In this document: positions 60,340-64,000 of the stretch, piece by piece
How the letters are laid out: every line of letters begins with the position of its first letter
How positions within the stretch are numbered: the first letter of the stretch is position 1
Assembly: GCA_963920635.1 (NCBI GenBank)
Contig: OY987302.1
Location: 31,657,278 to 31,721,277, forward strand
From: Pseudeuparius sepicola
Taxonomy: Eukaryota; Arthropoda; Insecta; Coleoptera; Anthribidae
Length of the DNA stretch: 64,000 bases
Direction: 5' to 3'
Position numbers and translations under genes: made by a program
The notes under the pieces: model-generated
Seen by the model: the letters and a program-made list of their open reading frames with translations, nothing else
The model's database searches: none
Told to the model about the DNA's origin: nothing

Positions 60340-63300
60340 ACGCAGGGGGTATCTGACCTGTGAGAGAGGCAGATCCACGGGTGTGACAATCCCGCGCTCC
60401 CGAGTTACGCAGGGATGGGTCTGGCCTGTGAGAGGGGCAGATTCACGGGTGTAACGATCCCGCGATTCCCAGTTATGCATGGAGAGGCTTGGCCTGTGAC
60501 AGGGGCAGACCTACGGGTGTGACAATCCCGCGATATCCAGTTGCGCAGGGAGGGGTCTAGCCGGTGACGGGGGCTGATCCTCGGGTGTGACAATCCCGCG
60601 ACTCCCAGTTACACAGGGATGGGTCTAGCCTGTGAGAGGGGCAGATCCTCGGGTGTAACGATCCCGTGTTTCCCAGTTAAAACGCAAGGAGGGGTTTGAC
60701 CTGTGAGAGGGGCAGATCCTCGGGTGTAACGATCCCGCGTTATCCTAGTTGGCCTGTGTGGGTAGCGGGTTAGAATACTCCTATCTTGGCTCCGCGAGTC
60801 GTAAAAGGCGACCGAGGGCCGTCACTCCCACGTTACGGGAGAAACCCATGGAATGGAGATTAATAGGAGTTTTGTCATAGGGCCGCTGCCTGGGGATCGC
60901 CAGGGCATGTCTGGAGCCGGCGCTGGACATGACAGCGAGCGGGACGTCGGTGACAGGGCGCTGATGAGGCGGGCCCCTGTTGCACAAACAGCTACAGCCC
61001 AACAACCACACGAACATCTACAACATGGGAGCCAAACGAGAACTAGGGTTCCACCCACCGAAGGTGCTACGCGAGAACTTCAGCCAGCGTTCACAGAGGC
61101 GGGATTACAACGACGACGCATGAAATGGACTGTGTCCATGAATGAATCGATTATGCGTATTTTTTAGAGGGTGACAAGCTTAGGACAAGAGATTATCGGC
61201 TACCGACAACAACGGCATGCCGAGTTCTGCAGGGAGTTTCCACACATGCAAGTGTCTGAACAAAGAGTGTCAGATCAGTATCGAACTATTCTAAGAAATA
61301 ACCGAATTCCAGAAACGCGACTTAACGCTATCAAACGGGAAGTTGAGCTAGAGATCCACGGCGAACACATAGACATAGATGACAACAACAACAATGGGGA
61401 ACTTCAAGAGCCTGGACAAAACTAGAAGCCGATAGGGTAGAACCAACAACCGAGAGTCTGGAATCGGTTAACGAAGAACATTTTGAAGGCTTAAACACAC
61501 ATATGAGACAGGCAGTATTGCGATACGAAGGCACAGACCCACTGAGCAGGCCACCGCTACCAAGATTAAATTCTTCCAGGAAACTTGCGATCGTGCTCGA
61601 TCTTATGAACACAAGAATTTTACCAAACTATGTTTCAGTGACACCAACATTAGAACGTATGCACATGTTAATCTACTGTGCCGCAACGGCAGTCACCACT
61701 GTAATGGGTGCCAAGATCCGAACGGCCCAAGAGTTGAATCGTGCAAGACCAGAACCACGAATGGCTCAATGGGAAATGCGACTAAATCGGAAGATCGAGA
61801 GTCTCCGTAAAGACATAGGACAAGTGACGGAATATATCAGAGGGGTTAGAACTAGAAGGATCCAGAGGGCGGTGCAGGCAATAATGAGCCGCACCCAAAT
61901 GCATTCTCGGCATGACCCCGCGAACATCACTGCTCAACAATGTCTTGACACATTAAAACAAAAACTTTCTGTTTTCGCAGGGTGTCTGAGGAGATACAAG
62001 GCTAGTAACAACAGGAAACGAGACAACAAACTCTTTGAACTATCAGAAAAGGGTTTCTACCGTGCTTTTAATTCTAGCGCCGATGCCACAAATGCGAGTT
62101 ACCCTAGCAGAAAACAGGTCGACGGTTTCTGGAGAAATCAACTTGCCACACCAGGTCCGTAGAATGTCAGTGCAAGCTGGATCAGCGAAGAACGCGAGAT
62201 GGGCCGGAACTATAGCCAGATGCAACACGAGCAATTCACAACTGCTGATGTCTCCGATGTCATCAAGAATTCCCACAACTGGAAGGCACCAGGTCCAGAT
62301 CATCTCCAAAATTATTGGATTAAGAAGTTGTGGTGCACGCATGAACAAATAACTACCTTAATTAATGAAGTCTTGCTCGATCCTCTGAAAATGCCATTGT
62401 TTCTTACACAGGGTGCAACCTACCTGTTACCAAAAGACCAGCGGAATACGGATAACCCTGCCAAGTACCGCCCAATAACCTGCTTGCCTACGCTGTACAA
62501 GATAATCACATCTTGCCTTACGCAGCGAATATATGCTCACTGCGAGCGGAACAACATCATTGCAATGCAGCAGAAGGGCTGCTCGAAGGGCGCAATGGGA
62601 TGCAAAGAGCAACTCATCATAGACTCTGTCATCTGCAACCAGGCTCATTCCAAGCAACGAAACCTCCACATGGCTTATGTGGACTACAAAAAAGCATTTG
62701 ATTCCGTACCTCACGACTGGCTCACAGGTATCTTAAAGCTGTATAGAATAGATCGTCATACAGTTTCCTTTTTAGAACACGTTATGACAACCTGGCGCAC
62801 TAAGATACATCTCAGAACCGCAAACAGTAACATCGAGACCCACACAATCAACATCCGAAGAGGGATTTTCCTAGGAGATTCACTCAGTCCACTATGGTTC
62901 TGCATGGCGATGAACCCTCTATCACATCGGTTGAACTCCACAAAATATGGCTTCGCTATCAAAAGCAACAACGCAGAAGCGATCAAGTTGAATCACCTAT
63001 TATATATGGATGATTTAAAACTGATCACCGCAACCAAAAACCAACTAACGCAAATGCTTAAAATTGTAGAGGAGTTCTCCAGGGACATCGGAATGCAGTT
63101 TGGACTGGACAAGTGCCGCACCCTTAATATCATCCGGGGAAAGCTCGAACAAAGCGCACACGAGATGCAGGACGGCCAGGAGATCGAAGCAATGAGCATG
63201 GGAGATACATACAAGTATCTCGGGATGAAACAAGCTCAAAGGATAGACCATCGAACAATGAAGACTGATTTAACGAATGAATTCATCAAGAGAGTAAGAC

Positions 63301-64000
63301 AAGTAGTGCGAACTGATCTTAACAGCAGGAATTTGTTTAAGGCCCTGAACACGTATGCGTGCTCTGTACTCAGCTATTCGTTCGGAATAGTGAATTGGAC
63401 GAAAAGTTAGGACACTACTGACAAAAGCTCATAAACATCATCCCGTAGCGCCGTAGAAAGAACAACTCTGCTACGTCAACTAGGAGGAAGAGGATTGGCA
63501 GATCTCAGCAAGCAATTGGACCAACAAATATTAAATCTGCGTAATTATTTTTACAGGCAGGCCAACAGCTCCACACTACATAGGGCTATATGCGGAGCAG
63601 ACGTCTCAACACCGCTACGTCTGACGGAACACGAGCGTCAAAATCACCACCGAACCGACAACGATAAACTACAGAGGTGGTTGGGGAAGCCGCTGCACGG
63701 GAGGCATCCTAATGAGGTTAACCAGGAACATGTCGACAAGTTAGCGTCGAACTATTGGCTGACCTCGGGACGAATGTTCCCCGAGACGGAAGGCTTCCTA
63801 CTGGCCATACAAGATCAGGTTATACCAACTCGCAACTACCTAAAATTCATTGTAGGAGATGCATCGGTAGTGGATGACAGATGCAGATACGGGTGCCCAA
63901 CTTCAGAAACAATCCAGCACATAACAGGAGGATGTCAGATGTTCGCATCAACGGAATATAAGGAAGGACACGATTCGGTTGCCAAGTTCTTGCACCAGGA
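60339..64000 (+). mobile_element. Dong/R4 retrotransposon copy D, cut by the window end
   Basis: It starts with six 68-bp 5' units (60341-60745), as in copy A, then leader and ORF. The sequence ends inside the coding region just after the CCHC finger, so the 3' end is outside the window. Confidence 0.9.
60853..64000 (+). pseudogene. Dong copy D polyprotein, multiple lesions, partial
   Basis: Aligned with copy A from ATG 60853. Lesions: TAG at 61165 where copy A has Tyr, a one-base deletion at about 61419 in the CAACAACAAC run, the TAG at 62160 shared with copy C, a 26-bp deletion at 63399 with a two-base microhomology, and a one-base deletion at 63442 in a C-run. Between these, RT motifs A and C and the LGDSLSP form of motif B are as in copy C; one Ala-to-Thr change follows YMDDLKLI. 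Non-functional. Confidence 0.9.

Noticed and set aside
1..64000. CRISPR array, rRNA genes, bacterial operon features
   Set aside because: No regularly spaced identical repeats with unique spacers; the tandem repeats seen are contiguous transposon UTR units or microsatellites. Sequence is eukaryotic in all respects.

Overview
The window looks like intergenic, transposon-dense DNA from an arthropod, most probably an insect. The sequence is AT-rich, the families present (R4/Dong-type retrotransposon, P/THAP-type, Harbinger, piggyBac-type, Tc1/mariner-type and Maverick/Polinton) are typical of insect genomes, and intron-like GT..AG segments occur. I see no convincing host single-copy gene, rRNA gene or CRISPR array; nearly everything that can be explained is mobile DNA, much of it nested.

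Layout. 1-13.7 kb: decayed DNA transposons and foldback elements: a TAACGT-rich MITE carrying a tRNA-like head, a 1.2-kb palindrome, a TTAA-flanked piggyBac-type MITE, a DD41D transposase element with an inverted deleted copy fused to it, a LINE remnant, two Harbinger derivatives and a 4-bp-TSD element carrying a KRBA2-like ORF. 13.7-18.0 kb: a full-length Dong/R4-type non-LTR retrotransposon (intact 1220-codon ORF) set in an (AAT)n tract. 18.0-36.6 kb: a minus-strand LINE split by a 15.9-kb Maverick/Polinton (adintovirus-type) element. 37-55 kb: a THAP-exon element with an 8-bp TSD, several large palindromes, a second minus-strand LINE split by a TA-flanked element, and a P-like transposase remnant. 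55-64 kb: a head-to-tail array of three more Dong copies, each bordered by (TAA)n.

The Polinton (18739-34602) is the centre of interest. It has about 430-bp terminal inverted repeats, AG..CT termini and a 6-bp duplication CACTTG, and it carries in one direction a phospholipase A2 virion protein, an adenain-type protease, penton-like and hexon-like capsid proteins, a packaging ATPase, a fibre-like coiled-coil protein, an integrase with chromodomain, a protein-primed DNA polymerase B and several small unknown proteins. Capsid, ATPase, PLA2 and integrase frames are open; protease, penton and polymerase frames carry frameshifts or stops, so the copy is not intact as assembled. Its TIRs contain a well-formed A box / B box / T-run array suggestive of a Pol III unit, and a diverged copy of TIR sequence sits internally before the replication genes.

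All identifications are from reading motifs; no database search was possible. Lesions could partly be assembly errors (several lie at homopolymers).
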